In this document: piece after piece, positions 51,654 to 63,560 of the stretch
How positions within the stretch are numbered: position 1 is the first letter of the stretch
How the letters are laid out: each line of letters starts with the position of its first letter
The notes under the pieces: generated by a model
Told to the model about the DNA's origin: nothing
The model's database searches: none
What the model saw: the letters and a program-made list of their open reading frames with translations, nothing else
Assembly: GCA_014529385.2 (NCBI GenBank)
Contig: CM043959.1
Coordinates: forward strand, 56,586,753-56,650,752
DNA: 64,000 bases
Reading direction: 5' to 3'
Source of the DNA: Adiantum capillus-veneris
Lineage: Eukaryota; Streptophyta; Polypodiopsida; Polypodiales; Pteridaceae
Translations under genes and position numbers: made by a program

Positions 51654-52620
51654 CTACAACTTGATAGCTTCTTCAAAATTCCACCATGGGCAACCAACCT
51701 TTAGAGAGTCCATGAGGTTATGAGCTCCATACATTACAACTGGGAGGAAACATTGACCAATAAGGATGGTGCCACAATCAAAGCAAGAGTTGATGTGTGG
51801 ATCATTGATGAGCTGATCAACTAGGTCCTCCATATCTTCGTTGGCAATCACAACCTCCTTCACAATACCAAAGCAATTGATAACGACAAGGCCTTCATCA
51901 AGCAATAAGGCCACAAGTTCACATATAAATATTTGATCTATTCCAAAGACATGCATTTTGCATCTTGAGATGGACGTATGGGTCTTTCACTTTCATTAGG
52001 GTGTGGCATGGATGAACCTGTAACGAACGTATAGTCACCTCTGATAGGCTCTGGTTTTGACAAGAGACTCCTTCTCATCCACGGATCTGGACCTTCTGAT
52101 TTACTTGATCCTCTCCTAAGGGTACTTTCCACATGGGTTGGAATCTCAATGATTCTATCCATAAAACTTACCTCCTTTTCAATGGGATTTTTATCGGCCA
52201 ATTGGTTTAAGTAGATAATAGAAAATGGTTCTTTCAAACATGAAATCTTTTCTACGTCTTCTATATACACATACCTATACTAATTCCCCTTACTATCCAT
52301 CAAAATAGGTCGTTTCCCTATTTCAAATTGGTAGAAATACATGTACATCTGTTTGATGTCGATAAGATCCATAGGACTCATGTCTTCTTTCATGTAATAG
52401 TTCTCACCTTACTTGGCCATGAACTTGTTCAATCCCACCATAGGATCATCTACAAGCACTCTTTCTAGGTCTTTTATGAAAATGAATCTAGCTCTTGGGT
52501 CATTCTACAGTGGAGGTCTCTCAATTCCTTTGCAAACTTTATCTTTGTTTTTGGTCATTCCAAAAGCATCTACAAGATTAGGATGATACGTTCTAAGATA
52601 GGTAGCCCCTCTCTCATCAA
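51654..52620 (-). pseudogene. Unrecognised minus-strand coding remnant
   Basis: Reading the minus strand from about 52620: RERGATYLRTYHPNLVDAFG, then RFIFIKDLERVLVDDPMVGL, a stop, SPMDLIDIKQMYMYFYQFEI, a stop, and the open frame 52270-51938 beginning MYIEDVEKISCLKEPFSIIY and containing DPWMRRSLLSKPEPIRGD. A further frame (51956-51654) ends in CPWWNFEEAIKL. The near-continuous phase shows one former protein of 250 or more residues. I do not recognise it; by position and style it may be the pre-gag or gag N-terminus of another retroelement. Confidence 0.45.
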
Positions 52621-52704
52621 TTCATCATCAATTCATCTGTCTTCATAGTCGACAATCTCAACTTTCTCTCAAAACTCAGGGATTCTCAAGTCCTCTCAAA
52701 CATA

Positions 52705-53250
52705 GAACTTATGATGGATTTATACATAGATTCTCCCAAATAGTAGAACCAGTACATGACTTAACAAAGAAGAACATTAAGTACTCATGGACTTCTAAGA
52801 AGCAAAATTCTTTTGACAAGCTCAAAGAGAAGATTACCTCCCAACCAATCCTTATGCTTTCAGATTTCTCAAAACCATTTAAGGTCCAATGTGATGCTTG
52901 TGGTGATTGCCTTGGAGCAGTTTTGCTTCAAGGAGGGAATGTCTTAGAATATGAGAGACGAAGGCTCAATATCGATGAACGAGTCTTGAGCATATACAAA
53001 AAAGAGCTCTTAGTTGTTCTACATGCCTAGACACATGGAAGCATTATCTATTGGAGACTCCATTTATTTTACAAACAGACCACCAAGGTCTCAATTAATT
53101 CATGACGCAAACCAGGCTTTCTGACAAACAAATAAAGTGGAAAATTTTTCTTTTGCAATTTTATTTTCATATTGCTCACATTGCTGGTAAGCACAATCAA
53201 GTGGTTGATGTACTTTCACAACAACCAAGATGTAATGTGGTGTCTATAGT
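52705..53250 (+). pseudogene. RT thumb and RNase H of chromovirus
   Basis: Reads FIHRFSQIVEPVHDLTKKN, SFDKLKEKITSQPILMLSDF, PFKVQCDACGDCLGAVLLQ (first RNase H Asp), NIDERVLSIYKKELLVVLHA (Glu motif), a stop, QTTKVSIN with a frame change, and HIAGKHNQVVDVLSQQPRC (last Asp motif). The preceding catalytic RT is absent. The coding sequence halts at 53250 where the LTR-like insertion begins and resumes after 56863. Confidence 0.82.
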
Positions 53251-55079
53251 TGTGAGGGCCATACCCAGACTTGACCCTACTCACCTCCCTCAGTCCTCCA
53301 GACCGTTCTAGGGAATGACGTAGATCATCTGCAGGTATCCCTCCCACTTGGGATCGACACTCAGATAGGACTTCCATCTATCTCGAATGCCAACCCAAGG
53401 GGGTACATCCCTTCATTCAACGCCTCTATCCGCTTCTCATAATCAATCTGTCCTTGACAGCTTTTCACACCCAAAATTGTGGTCCTTAGTCTTGATTCTC
53501 TTTATCTTTAACTTGAGGATATGCTCTTGCTTTCTTGTTGTCCCTTGGTTCATGGCGATAATCCCTTTTTCCTGACAAGCAGGCACGGCAGTTATCACTT
53601 TCCCCTAAGAAGAGGGATCTTGCAAAGCTACATGGTCTCGCTCGTCCCCGATTACCCATTTTTATCCCACGTAGTCCTAGCGTTAACATAAAAAATTTAA
53701 ATCAACATCCGGCCATCTGACCCTCCGGATCCGCCCACCCACCAAACCATTTCATGAAAATCCCCTCCCGAGGTAGTAATTAACTACTACAAAATCAGGA
53801 AGACAGCAATCTATCAAACATCATCAGACAACAAGCAGCATGCAATCTGTTGCATACCCTCGTTCAGGAAAATTCATCTGGTTGTTCCCACCATATCTTT
53901 ATTTAGAAACTTTTAATTCATTTCCTTTCCTTTATCTGTTATAATTAGCTTGTAACTAGTTTCCTAACTAATCATGGAACACATTTGATTTCAACCAACT
54001 CATCCTGCCTCCCCATTCAGGACCAAGATAATCGGTCACAAGCCATGAAAATGGCAGCACCTTCACAATATTTCTCAGAATTAAGTGTTTGGGAAAGGCT
54101 CATCAAGTGATTTAATCATTCCTTCCTAAGCATTTTATTTCGAGAGGTATAGCACCATCTGGTGATAGATACACAGGATAGCCCCTATATTCCTAGCCTT
54201 TCCAGTTCCTTTTTAAGCAACTAGGTATAACAACTTTTCGGTTACGCTGCCCTGGCCAAAAAGGGCCAATCTCCGTCAAGTTCCCCAAGAGAATCCTCTC
54301 AACGGGCCGGCCTTTCAATCAAATTGACCCCAAGAAGATCCATCTTTGTTTCCGATCATTTCCAGACAATCTTCAAAACTCCTAGTTAAATCTATGTTTT
54401 GCAATGGGCTACCCCTATCACCTCTCGAGATTCCTTTTTAACTCCTAGCTGGTAATTTTCAGGTTCATTCACTTATCAACCTTAGATCCTACTTTCATTA
54501 ATTATGTACCAGCCAAGTTTATTTAGAAAATACAAGCGAGTTTTTGCCATAGGCATTTGATGGTTAATGTCTCTTCGGAAATGTCAACTTTTTAAGTTCA
54601 ATCCCCATTTTGTACGATTCCCAGGTTTTTGCAATCCTTTGCCATCCATGGGGCATCTCCATGGAATCTTGTAGAGTTTTCGGTTCAAACAACACGGAGA
54701 TCAATTTTGCGAAGTTATCCCCTATCTCCCCCATTCCGTATTTGCAAACAAACTTGAAATTGACAACTTTAAAAATGCTCTTCAATACCAAAAATTAAAC
54801 TACTTCTATCGAGTTTAAACAACTACTCTTTTCTTATGGTGCCTAGCTTTCCATTTTAGGAAGCTAGAAGATCGTCCTACAATTTATGAGTCTCGAGCTT
54901 TCCATTAAAGCTGACTTTGGGGATAAAATGAGAATCTACAGCTTTCCATTAAAGCTTGGAAAGAGAGGATTATAACCATACATTCTTCCTACCGTAAAGA
55001 GAAATGTAAACCCTAAGCTTCATTACCCTAATGAGACTAAACCTTTCTCTCTTTAATGAGACAAGGTTTCCATGGAAGC

Positions 55080-56075
55080 TTAACCCTAAGCACACAAGGT
55101 CACCATGGAAGCTAAACCCTAAATTGCAAGCTTGTCTTTCAAAGCTTTTCCTAAGTGCAAAGTTACCATTAAATCTAAGCTTAAGAGTGCAAAACTACCT
55201 TTGAAGCTTAGCTTAATGATGCATAGATACTCTTAGCACTTAACCCTAGTTGCGAGGTTTCCATTAAAGCTTAAACCTAAAATACAAGGTAGTCATCAAA
55301 GCTTACATCTAAGTGCAAAGTTATCATTAATGCTTAGCTTAAGAGTGCAAATCTACCTTTGAAGCTTAACTTAATGATGCATAGATACTCTTAGCACTTA
55401 ACCCTAATTGTGAGGTTTCCATTAGAGCTTAAACCTAAAAATATAAGATAGTCACTAAATCTTACACCTAAGTTCATCAAATCTTAGCTTACGAGTGCAA
55501 ATATACCTTTGAAGCTTAACTTTATGATGCATAGATACTCTTATCACTTAACCCTAATTACGAGGTTTCCATTAAAGCTTAAACCTAAAAATACAAGGTA
55601 GTCACTAAAGCTTACACCTAAGTGCAAAGGTACCATTAAAGCTTAGCTTACGAGTGTAAATCTACCTTTGAAGCTTAACTTTATGATGCATAGATACTCT
55701 TATCACTTAACCCTAATTGCGAGGTTCCCATTAAAGCTTAAACCTAAAAATACAAGGTAATCACTAAAGCTTACACCTAAGTGCAAAGTTACCATTAAAG
55801 CTTAGCTTACGAGTGCAATCTACCTTTGAAGCTTAACTTTATGATGCATAGATACTCTTATTACTTAACCCTAATTGCGAGGTTTCCATTAAAGCTTAAA
55901 CCTACAAAATACAAGGTAGTCACTAAATCTTACACCTAAGTGCAAAGTTACCATTAAAGCTTAGCTTACGAGTGCAAATCTACCTTTGAATCTTAACTTT
56001 ATGATGCATAACTACCATTAATACCTAACCCTAATTTCAAGCTACCATTAAAGCTTAAACCTAAAATGATGCACA
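55080..56075 (+). repeat. ~158-bp tandem repeat array
   Basis: About six units; the marker GAGGTT(T/C)CCATTA occurs at 55255, 55412, 55562, 55721 and 55879 (spacing 150-159). Each unit contains CTTAACCCTAATTGC, AAAGCTTAAACCTAAAA, AAAGCTTACACCTAAGTGC and GATGCATAGATACTCTTA. Single AACCCTAA motifs resemble plant telomere repeat but are not tandem. A shorter, more diverged form precedes (54850-55080). Confidence 0.92.
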
Positions 56076-56398
56076 TAAACCTTCCTAGTGTTAAAACACA
56101 CGGGTTAATTAGTCCTACTAGAAATGAAGATTACCTCCTCTAAACAAGAGGGAAGTGGGGTTGAAGTCCTTCTTGAAGAGATGTGAGGCTCAAGGATGAA
56201 GGAAAGGGATTTAGGATGAAGAGGAAGCAGAGAGGAGCTTCTTCACAAAACCCTCAAGGGTTTGGCCTTCAAGAGAGGGAGAGAGCAAGAGCAAGGTTTA
56301 ATGGAAACTTTGATTTTACTTAAGCATAATCTTGAGCATGGAAAGTATGCAAGGAGCTTAGCAATATGTGTGTAAAATTACAAAGGAGAGGGGGTGCT

Positions 56399-56406
56399 TA
56401 TATAGG
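56399..56406 (+). promoter_or_regulatory. TATA-like box in the LTR-like insertion
   Basis: TTATATAGG lies just before the 29-bp minisatellite, about 3.15 kb into the insertion, a plausible U3 promoter position. Support is from motif only. Confidence 0.4.
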
Positions 56407-56430
56407 AAATGGTGGGTATTCTCTTCTCAC

Positions 56431-56585
56431 TTCCTATTGGACCCCAATTCTCTTCTCAAATGTTATTGGACCCCAATTCTCTTCTCAATTGCTATTGGAC
56501 CCTAATTCTCTTCTCAATTGCTATTGGACCCCAATTCTCTTCTGAATTCCTATTGGAACCCAATTTTCTTCTTAATTCTTATCTC
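56431..56585 (+). repeat. ~29-bp minisatellite x 5
   Basis: Units CTATTGGACCCCAATTCTCT, TCTCAATTG start near 56434, 56463, 56492, 56521 and 56550, the last with GGAACCC. Confidence 0.93.
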
Positions 56586-56869
56586 TTAACTTTATCTTTT
56601 AATCAAGTTAGTCCCTTTTTCTCCCAGTTCTCGATCTACATCAGCTCCCACGCGGCTTTTGACGAAGGAGTATAAAAATAATCTTTATCTTTTTGGAAAA
56701 ATATAGGGATGACATAATTTCTTATCCGAAATATCCTTATCTTTTCATTCTGGACTAAAGTCTCGTTGTACGCATGACTTCTTTGTCGGTCTTGCTTTTT
56801 CTAAATTATTTTCTAGGCTGAAAATGTTTTGAATGGCTCTAGGGTTTAGGGAGGGACCTTACAATAACA

Positions 56870-57640
56870 ACTCACAATGATATATCTTCTATGATAGATG
56901 AGTATGCTACTGACCCTGACTTTAAAGACATAATGTCAACCCTTACTTTGGGAAAGAAAGAGAAACCATTCACCTTGTAGGATGGTTATCTTTTCCATGG
57001 CAATAGGCTATGTGCTACCCACTCCTTTTGTGAGAAAGTAATGTATGAATCCCATGCTTCTCCCTATGCCAGACATAGAGGCATTCAACCTACTCTTCAA
57101 GGAGTAGAGACATACTTCTATTGGCCCACCATGAAAGTAGACATACAAGAGTATGTTTCAAAATGTGTGGTATGCCAAAAGACTAAGTATGATAGAGGGA
57201 AGGACCTGGATTACTCCAGCCATTGCCAATCCCTAATTCACCATGGGAGAGTATATTATCTTTGGATTACCCAAGTCTATCCATGGGAATACGTAAATAT
57301 GGACAATAGTCGACAGGTTTAGCAAGCAAGCACACTTTATTCCTGTCAAAAAGACTATTAAGGCACACCAAATGGCAAATTTCTTCATATCTCATATTTT
57401 CAAACACCATGGATTGCCAACATCCATCGTGCTAGATAGAGATCCTAGAATGACTAGTAATTCTTGGAAAGGTCTCTTTGAAAATCTAGGTACAAGATTG
57501 AATTTCTCTTCAGTCTACCACCCACAAACGGATGGCCAAAGTGAGATAGCCAATCTTACGATACTCGATCTACTAAAGACTTATGTTATAGAAGTAGATC
57601 AATGCTCACATGGGGAAATTACCTACCCCTTGTAGAGTAT
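56870..57640 (+). pseudogene. Integrase of chromovirus
   Basis: After the insertion the coding resumes with ISSMIDEYATDPDFKDIM, the zinc domain HASPYARHRGIQPTLQG and KCVVCQKTK, and, after frame changes around 57200-57330, RFSKQAHFIPVKKTIKAHQM then FKHHGLPTSIVLDRDPRMTS (second Asp) and SSVYHPQTDGQSEIANLTI (catalytic Glu). A stop follows QCSHGEITYPL where the usual next block is the integrase core end. The first catalytic Asp lies in the broken zone near 57310. Confidence 0.85.
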
Positions 57641-58330
57641 GCGTAGAATAATAATGTGCATACTTCTACGAAAAAAACACCTTTTGAAATCGTAGAGGGA
57701 AGACCTAAAAGTCCCTTGCTACTTAAACTACATGGAAAGATCTTCGATGCCAATGAGTATAGCCGTGACCTACAAGAATCTTTCCAAAAGATTAAGGAGG
57801 TTATATCCATCTCTCAACAAAGGCAAAAAGTTTCTATTGACAAGCACACAAGGGCCTTCACGTTTAAAGAAAATGATTGGGTCTTAAGTTTCCCAAGGCT
57901 CAATTGAGGCAAACAATGGGCAAAAATCCTACAGGCCATCAAAAGTATTATGCTAAACAAGCAAAAAGATACTATGGTCCTTTTCAAATCTTGAAGCCAA
58001 TCAATGAGATGGCTTATCAACTCAAGCTGCCCAACCATTGACTCATACACAAGCTTTTCATGTGAGCCTACTTAAGCCCTACAAAGGAGAGCCACCAAGT
58101 GAACCAATTATTGAAGACCCTCCCAAAATCAAAATCCAAGAAGAAGAGGTGCTACAATCCAAAGCTATCCTTCGGCTTGAAGACAAGGTACTACGACATG
58201 GTAAGATTATTTGATGGTATCTTAATTAAGTTCAAAAATTATCCTTTTGAAGATGCTAGATGGATGCAAGGAATACAGCTTAAGGATAGTATGAACCTTG
58301 TCAATGCTTACAATGCTACATTAGAGTAAG
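57641..58330 (+). pseudogene. Integrase C-terminus and chromodomain-like end
   Basis: Frame 57656-57907 reads TSTKKTPFEIVEGRPKSPLL and AFTFKENDWVLSFPRLN (the GD-V-like strand). After stops come PFQILKPINEMAYQLKLP and, in other frames, AILRLEDKVLRHGKI followed by ILIKFKNYPFEDARWM, matching the chromodomain pattern (ILxxR...YLVKWKGYPxExATW). This marks the element as a chromovirus. Its chromodomain would target integration to certain chromatin. Confidence 0.72.
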
Positions 58331-59290
58331 CAAATGTACATGTTTCTCTTTAGTGATCAATTTTTTTGTCTTATAAGACTAATACTTATTTGATTGTGCA
58401 AAAATTTAAATAGTATGCATGATTTCAATCATGTTTGTGATGACAACGTCTCTCAAACACCAAGTAGAATTTGTCACTCTACTTTAAGAGAATGAAATGG
58501 ACTAATGAGAGGACATGCTTGCGGTAGCTATGTCTCCCAAGCACCAAATGGATTAGTCATCCATCTTAGAATGATGTTGTAGGACAAAAACCAAGCACTC
58601 ACCTTGCATGACAGGTACTTCGAGTCCAAATGATCCAACTCCAATAAGAGTGTATACTAAAAGCACTTTTTTCCCACTGGGTCTTTCCCTTTGGTCATCC
58701 AAGTTTTAGACCCTAATCTAGGATCACATTATCTTCTTGTATATATTCCTTCTACATCAACAATAAAGAAATGGCTACCCAAATCAATCGACAACGACTT
58801 GGAAAAAAAATGCAGATCTCCACATGCTTATCAAGAGCAACAAAGCTCCATAAAAAAATGACAAGTTAAAGAATGGTTTACAACAACAAGCAACGAAAAA
58901 TTCAACAAGCGAGCTATCCACAACAACCATATGTATCTCACACAGTGCTTCAACATTGGCTACATATTGTGGAAAACTCAAATCCATCATAAAGTCCACA
59001 CCACAAAGAAGATCAGTTCTACAAGCTCAGACACATCAACATCCATCTTTACGACGGCTAAGATTGGCAACAAAGAGGCGAATGCACAACAAGAAGAAAA
59101 TCTACCTCAACAATCAAAGCTCAAATCACATATCAACAACACGACAGATATGCATCACTCAAGGAAGGGGGGAGCGTCATCAATGACAATGAACTTGCCA
59201 AGCTGAAGACCAACCTTAAAGACAAAGCTGAAGACAACCCTATGACAAGACTGCACAAGGTCGTATCAAGGGACGACATGATTTAGGAAG
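58331..59290 (+). other. Region between integrase end and 3' LTR
   Basis: No gene recognised; open frames at 58931-59206 lack similarity to known families. GGAAGGAGG at 59287-59294 is a plausible polypurine tract just before the LTR. Confidence 0.45.
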
Positions 59291-59297
59291 GAGGTAA

Positions 59298-60207
59298 TGT
59301 TAAGAGACAGACGGAATGGGCACCCACCTAGCCGAGCACGTAGTTGGACACCACATTTGTAGTTTATTATTTTGTCGAGCTAGTGTAGTGATACTCTGTG
59401 TTAATCCTAATTCTAGAGTAGCAATCGATTCCCTGAGTTGTAATTCTGTCATGACAATTGTAAAGGTCTATGTGAATCTGCCACTGGCCGTTTAGAATTC
59501 CCTAGGTAAGGTCAATAACCTTAATGTGAAAAGAGGCTTATCTTTAGAGAAGAAAGAGCTCTATTGTACGTACGCTCAAGCTACAAAGCTGCTCCAACTT
59601 GTAATCAACTATTCTAACGATTGGGTAATCAACTTTCACTTTTGAAACTTGCATTGTGTTCCTCTCTCTTTGCTCTTTTATCTAAGTGTAAGCATTGTCA
59701 GTTTTTTTTGTGGTTTGCAACTACGTTTCTGTGAGCCTTAATTGCAGATTTGAGTGCTTAAATCATTGTTTTTAGTCGTTTTGACCATAGGAGAGTGTTC
59801 CTAGACTAGGGTGACCTTTCTGGAGTGATATGTTGCAATTTTCAAGACCTTTTTCATGATGGATTGTGATTTTGGTAGCTTGTCGGATTGCGACTAGAGT
59901 TGGTAGGATAGTGCCCCTAGGTGTCCTAGACCTCCTCCTAAAGTTTTGTGGCATTTTGAGTCCGTTCGAGTGTCAAAATGTCGTGATGACCTAGAGTTAT
60001 GAGAAAGGACATAGGTAGATTTCCCTAATCATTGAGTGTTGGTTTGCTTGTTGAGCTAGTGTGATTGCTTGTTGTTAAGGTTCACTTCTTGAGATTGACA
60101 ATCTCAAAGAGTCTCCGTGTCCCATCTGAGTCACTAACCTGATTATTGACATTATGCTAGTACCAAAAAGCTATGCTGCAGACGTCCGTCGCGGCGACCC
60201 GCTAACA
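59298..60207 (+). repeat. Probable 3' LTR of chromovirus (910 bp)
   Basis: Begins TGTTAAGAGACAG right after the purine-rich GGAAGGAGGTAA and ends GACCCGCTAACA; the TGTTA...TAACA ends are inverted repeats. No second copy exists in the window, so the right boundary rests on end structure only. Confidence 0.6.
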
Positions 60208-60748
60208 CCATACAACTAGAATAAGCAGTACATGTCATATCCTTATGTATCAGGATATCATTGGTCACAATCATCATTCAATATCCAAGATCAAATTCAT
60301 AAATTATGTCATCATCTTCATCATAAATAAAATCCAATTCCATTTCAATATAATCCAAATCATTTCCATCATATACTCGATTTGACATACTCACACTTAT
60401 AGTAGTGGTGGCCAACCACTGCTGTATGATTTTGTAATCGGCATTGCTTGGACATACAAATTGACACCAATTGGACATGCTACCTAAACTGATGAATCTA
60501 CACTATGTTGCCTAAATTAACGGATCTCCACTTATGTTGTGTAAATTACTAAATATATATTTATGGTCCGACTACCGAAATCATCGAATCTTCACTCATG
60601 CTACCTAAACCGGTGAATTTGCATTTATGGTCGTGTTGCCAAGTTGGTGTTGGCTAAACTAGTAAATCGGCACTATGATGAAATATGTACGTTGCTTAAA
60701 TCAGTAAATTTGTGTACTTATGACCAATGGACCAGTTATGGCATAAGC
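60208..60748. other. Unassigned spacer
   Basis: AT-rich with loosely repeated phrases (CTACCTAAAC, GATGAATCT, CTTATG). A minus-strand open frame at 60478-60278 (66 codons, rich in Asp/Glu/Tyr) has no recognised family and I do not call it a gene. Confidence 0.45.
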
Positions 60749-60974
60749 TGTTGGAATTAGGGTTGCAGAGAAACACACACAGCTTGGAGAAGATGAAGGA
60801 AGCTCAAGGCACACAATAGAGAGTGTGTTACTTAGTGTGCAATGGAAAGATAGATAGCCCTAGAGTGATGGGTGTATATACAATGCACGGGGGAAAAAAC
60901 CTCCTAAAGAGGAAAAAATGCCCCGGCAGTCCTAGTATGTTCACACACATCACTACCACATGTATATGGTAACA
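60749..60974 (-). repeat. 3' LTR of copia element (226 bp)
   Basis: In plus orientation TGTTGGAATTAGGG to ATATGGTAACA, with TGTT...AACA inverted ends. The inner end is followed by a polypurine tract. Confidence 0.8.
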
Positions 60975-60987
60975 AATCCCCCCTGGA
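60975..60987 (-). other. Polypurine tract
   Basis: Plus strand AATCCCCCCTGGA, i.e. CCAGGGGGGATT on the minus strand, directly before the 3' LTR. Confidence 0.85.
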
Positions 60988-61049
60988 GTGATGCGGTGAA
61001 CGAGAGCTGGCACATGAGTAAAGGGAAGTGCCATGCCCTGAGGACAGGA

Positions 61050-62483
61050 TCAGTCCGCAAAGGGGAGTAAGCCCAAAGCTTTGCGGAAAGCTTCAAGCTT
61101 CTCACAAGACAATGCCTTTGTGAAAAGATCTTCAAAGTTGTCCTGTGTTGGCACATAAGCCAAGCTGATGTCTTCTGTTGAGAGCCTCTCCCTGAGATAG
61201 TGGAAATGCACCTCAATGTGCTTTGTGCGAGCATGAAAAACTAGGTTCCTCGCAACTGCCAATGCGCTTTGACTGTCAATGTAAATAGTGTTGGCAGTGT
61301 CTTGTCCAACACCCAAATCAGCCATAAGGCGTCTGAGCCATACACACTCAACCGTAGCTGTGAAGACTGCCCTCTACTCAGCCTCACAACTCGAAGTGGC
61401 CACAGTAGGTTGCTTATTGCTCAACCATGATATACATGAACTACCAAGCATGAAACAAAAACCACTTGTGGACACTCGCATGTCAAAACAACTAGCCCAA
61501 TCTGAGTCCGAAAAAGCATGTAAGTCTGTCGGCAATGATCCCCCCTTGGGATAAAACAAGTCAAGATGTAAAATGCCACTAAGGTAGTGGAAACTCCTCT
61601 TGACAGCCTGCCAATGCTTAGACCCTGGGCTATGCATAAATCTACTGACCTGTGAGACTGCAAACTGAATATCCGACCTCGTGTTGCATACATAAATGAG
61701 GCATCCAACAGCAGTTTGGTAAAGAGTGACATCAGCAGGATCGCCAGCATCATGTAGACTCAACTTCAAACCTGTTTCCATGGGAGTGGCAATAGGTTTG
61801 CAATCCTCAAGTCCAAACTTACATAGCAATGTCTCTATGTAACTTTTCTGACACAAGGCAATACCACCATCACACTGCTTAAACTGTATACCCAAGTAAT
61901 GATGCAACAGCCCCAAATATTTCATCTTGAAAGTAGCATCCAAATCAGCCTTAAATTCAGCAATATGTCTCTCATTTGGTCCAGTGATCAACAAATCATC
62001 AACATAAAGAACCACAATGAGAAGTACATCACCCTCACGCTTTACATACAATGTGCTTTCTATTGGACTGTTACGAAAGCCTCGTTTAACCAAATGAGTG
62101 TCAGCTTTCTCATACCAATCACGAGGAGATTGCTTCAACCCATATAGAGCCTTCTTACATCTGCACACTTTGTCTTCTTGTCCTTCTATGACAAAACCGC
62201 GAGGCTGCGTTACATAAACTTCCTCAAATATGTCACCATTCAAGAAAGCAGTAACAATGTCTGATTGATGTACATCCCAACCAAAATGATATGTCAATGC
62301 ACATAGAAAACGTACAGTAGTCATACAACAAGTGGGAGCAAAAGTCTCTTCATAATCTATGCCTTTTTGTTGTGCATAACCTTTTGCAACAAGTCGAGCC
62401 TTATGGCGATCGATCTCACCATCCGGCTTGCATTTCAACTTGTAAACCCACTTTGTACCAATGGACTTTTTGCCAGGAGGCAA
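61050..62483 (-). pseudogene. Copia reverse transcriptase and RNase H, one stop
   Basis: The 369-codon frame has KKSIGTKWVYKLKCKPDGEI, YEETFAPTCCMTTVRFLCAL, HQSDIVTAFLNGDIFEEVYV, ALYGLKQSPRDWYEKADTH, the catalytic VLYVDDLLITG, TAVGCLIYVCNTRSDIQFAV and LHAFSDSDWASCFDMRVSTS (first RNase H Asp), ending at a stop after TVATSSCEAE. The next phase goes on through VWLRRLMADLG, TIYIDSQSALAVARN and RTKHIEVHFHYLRE to the end at 61050. Except for the stop at about 61373 all catalytic residues are present. Confidence 0.93.
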
Positions 62484-62525
62484 ATCACATAAAGTCCATG
62501 TGTCATTTTCTATAAGTGCATCATA

Positions 62526-63560
62526 TTATGATTGCATGGCAGCCATCCAATTTTCTGAATTCTGTGCTTCATCAAAAGACAGAGGCTCCTCAACATCATG
62601 TAAGCTATACACAGCCAAAGCATAACAATTTGATGCATAAGATGCATGGCGAGATCCTGAACAAGTACGACTAGACAAAGGTGCATCCAATTTACTGTCA
62701 TGCAAAGTGTGCACCAGCCATTTTGGCATACTTCTAGCCTGCTCATTTTCAGCCCTTTCCTCATCAAGTACATCTTCATCAGTAATAGGCTGATCTAAAA
62801 CATTTTCAGAAACCCCCATAGGCTGTACATTTTCCTCATTGGAACTTACATTCGTATTTCCACCACTAAAAAGAGGTAACAAAGTGTCATAAATGTCCTA
62901 TGAGCTTACATTACTGTCTCTAGTACATGACAGCAAGGGCTGAACAGAATCTTCCACAAACACTACATCCCGAGAAACTAGAATACGTTTTGTTTGCAGA
63001 TGATATAACATGTAACCTTTGCTTTCAGCACTATAACCAACAAAAATACATTTGATAGCCTTATCATCCAATTTTCTGCACTGCACTTGTGGCACCAAAT
63101 CATATGCCAAACAGCCAAAAACACGCATGTGCTCAATAGAAGGTTTTCTATCACGCCATGCTTCATATGGAGTAATAGACTACAAAGCTTTCGTAGGACA
63201 CCTGTTAAGTATATAAGTGGCACACATGATGGCCTCAAACCAAAAATAATGTGGCAAAGCTTGGCTTTTGACCATACATCGTGCCATTTTCGTCAGTGAC
63301 CTGTTTTTCCTTTCAGCAACACCATTTTGCTGAGGTGTATAAGGCACTGTACATTGGTTTTTTATCCCACGACTAGCTAGAAATGCATTAAATTCATGAG
63401 ACATATACTCCCCCCCTCGATCGGAACGGAGGGTGCCCATAATACATTTTGAGACATTTTCAGTCATAGCCAGAAATTGTTTGAAGCACATAGAAACTTC
63501 GGACTTTGCTTTAAGCGGAAATACCCATGCATGCCTGGAGTAATCATCAATGAAAGTCAT
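62526..63560 (-). pseudogene. Copia integrase
   Basis: The frame 63560-63180 begins MTFIDDYSRHAWVFPLKAK and has the catalytic Asp in GTLRSDRGGEYMSHEF and Glu in YTPQQNGVAERKNRSLTK. Frame 63128-62898 gives MRVFGCLAYDLVPQVQ and KCIFVGYSAESKGYMLYH; frame 62882-62526 is the acidic linker ending ENWMAAMQS. Stops near 63180 and 62890 break the chain. The first catalytic Asp and zinc segment would lie before 63560, where sequence becomes unclear. Confidence 0.9.

Larger units (their letters stand above)
53251..56863. repeat. 3.6-kb solo-LTR-like insertion in chromovirus
   Basis: The segment starts TGTGAGGGCC and ends GGGACCTTACA; the ends are inverted repeats (TGTGAGG against TGTAAGG) as in many plant Ty3 LTRs. 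It splits the chromovirus exactly between RNase H and integrase coding. Flanking ATAGT (left) and ATAAC (right) would be a target duplication with two changes. The interior has no retroelement gene but contains a 158-bp tandem repeat, a TATA-like box and a 29-bp minisatellite. Strand is plausibly minus or plus; the TATA box suggests plus. Confidence 0.6.
52705..60207 (+). mobile_element. Chromovirus (Ty3) remnant, plus strand, 5' truncated, interrupted
   Basis: The parts in order are RT thumb and RNase H (52705-53250), an LTR-like insertion (53251-56863), integrase (56870-57900), a chromodomain-like C-terminus (to 58330) and a probable 3' LTR (59298-60207). Gag, protease and the RT catalytic core are missing; the left end abuts unrelated minus-strand sequence at about 52700. 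Several stops and frameshifts are present. Confidence 0.82.

Noticed and set aside
54850-56075. Telomere-like AACCCTAA motifs suggesting interstitial telomeric repeat
   Set aside because: The motif occurs once per ~158-bp unit and never in tandem.
58931-59206. Two overlapping plus-strand ORFs (91 and 76 codons) before the chromovirus LTR
   Set aside because: Different phases of the same low-complexity region; no similarity to env or other known 3' ORFs of Ty3 elements.
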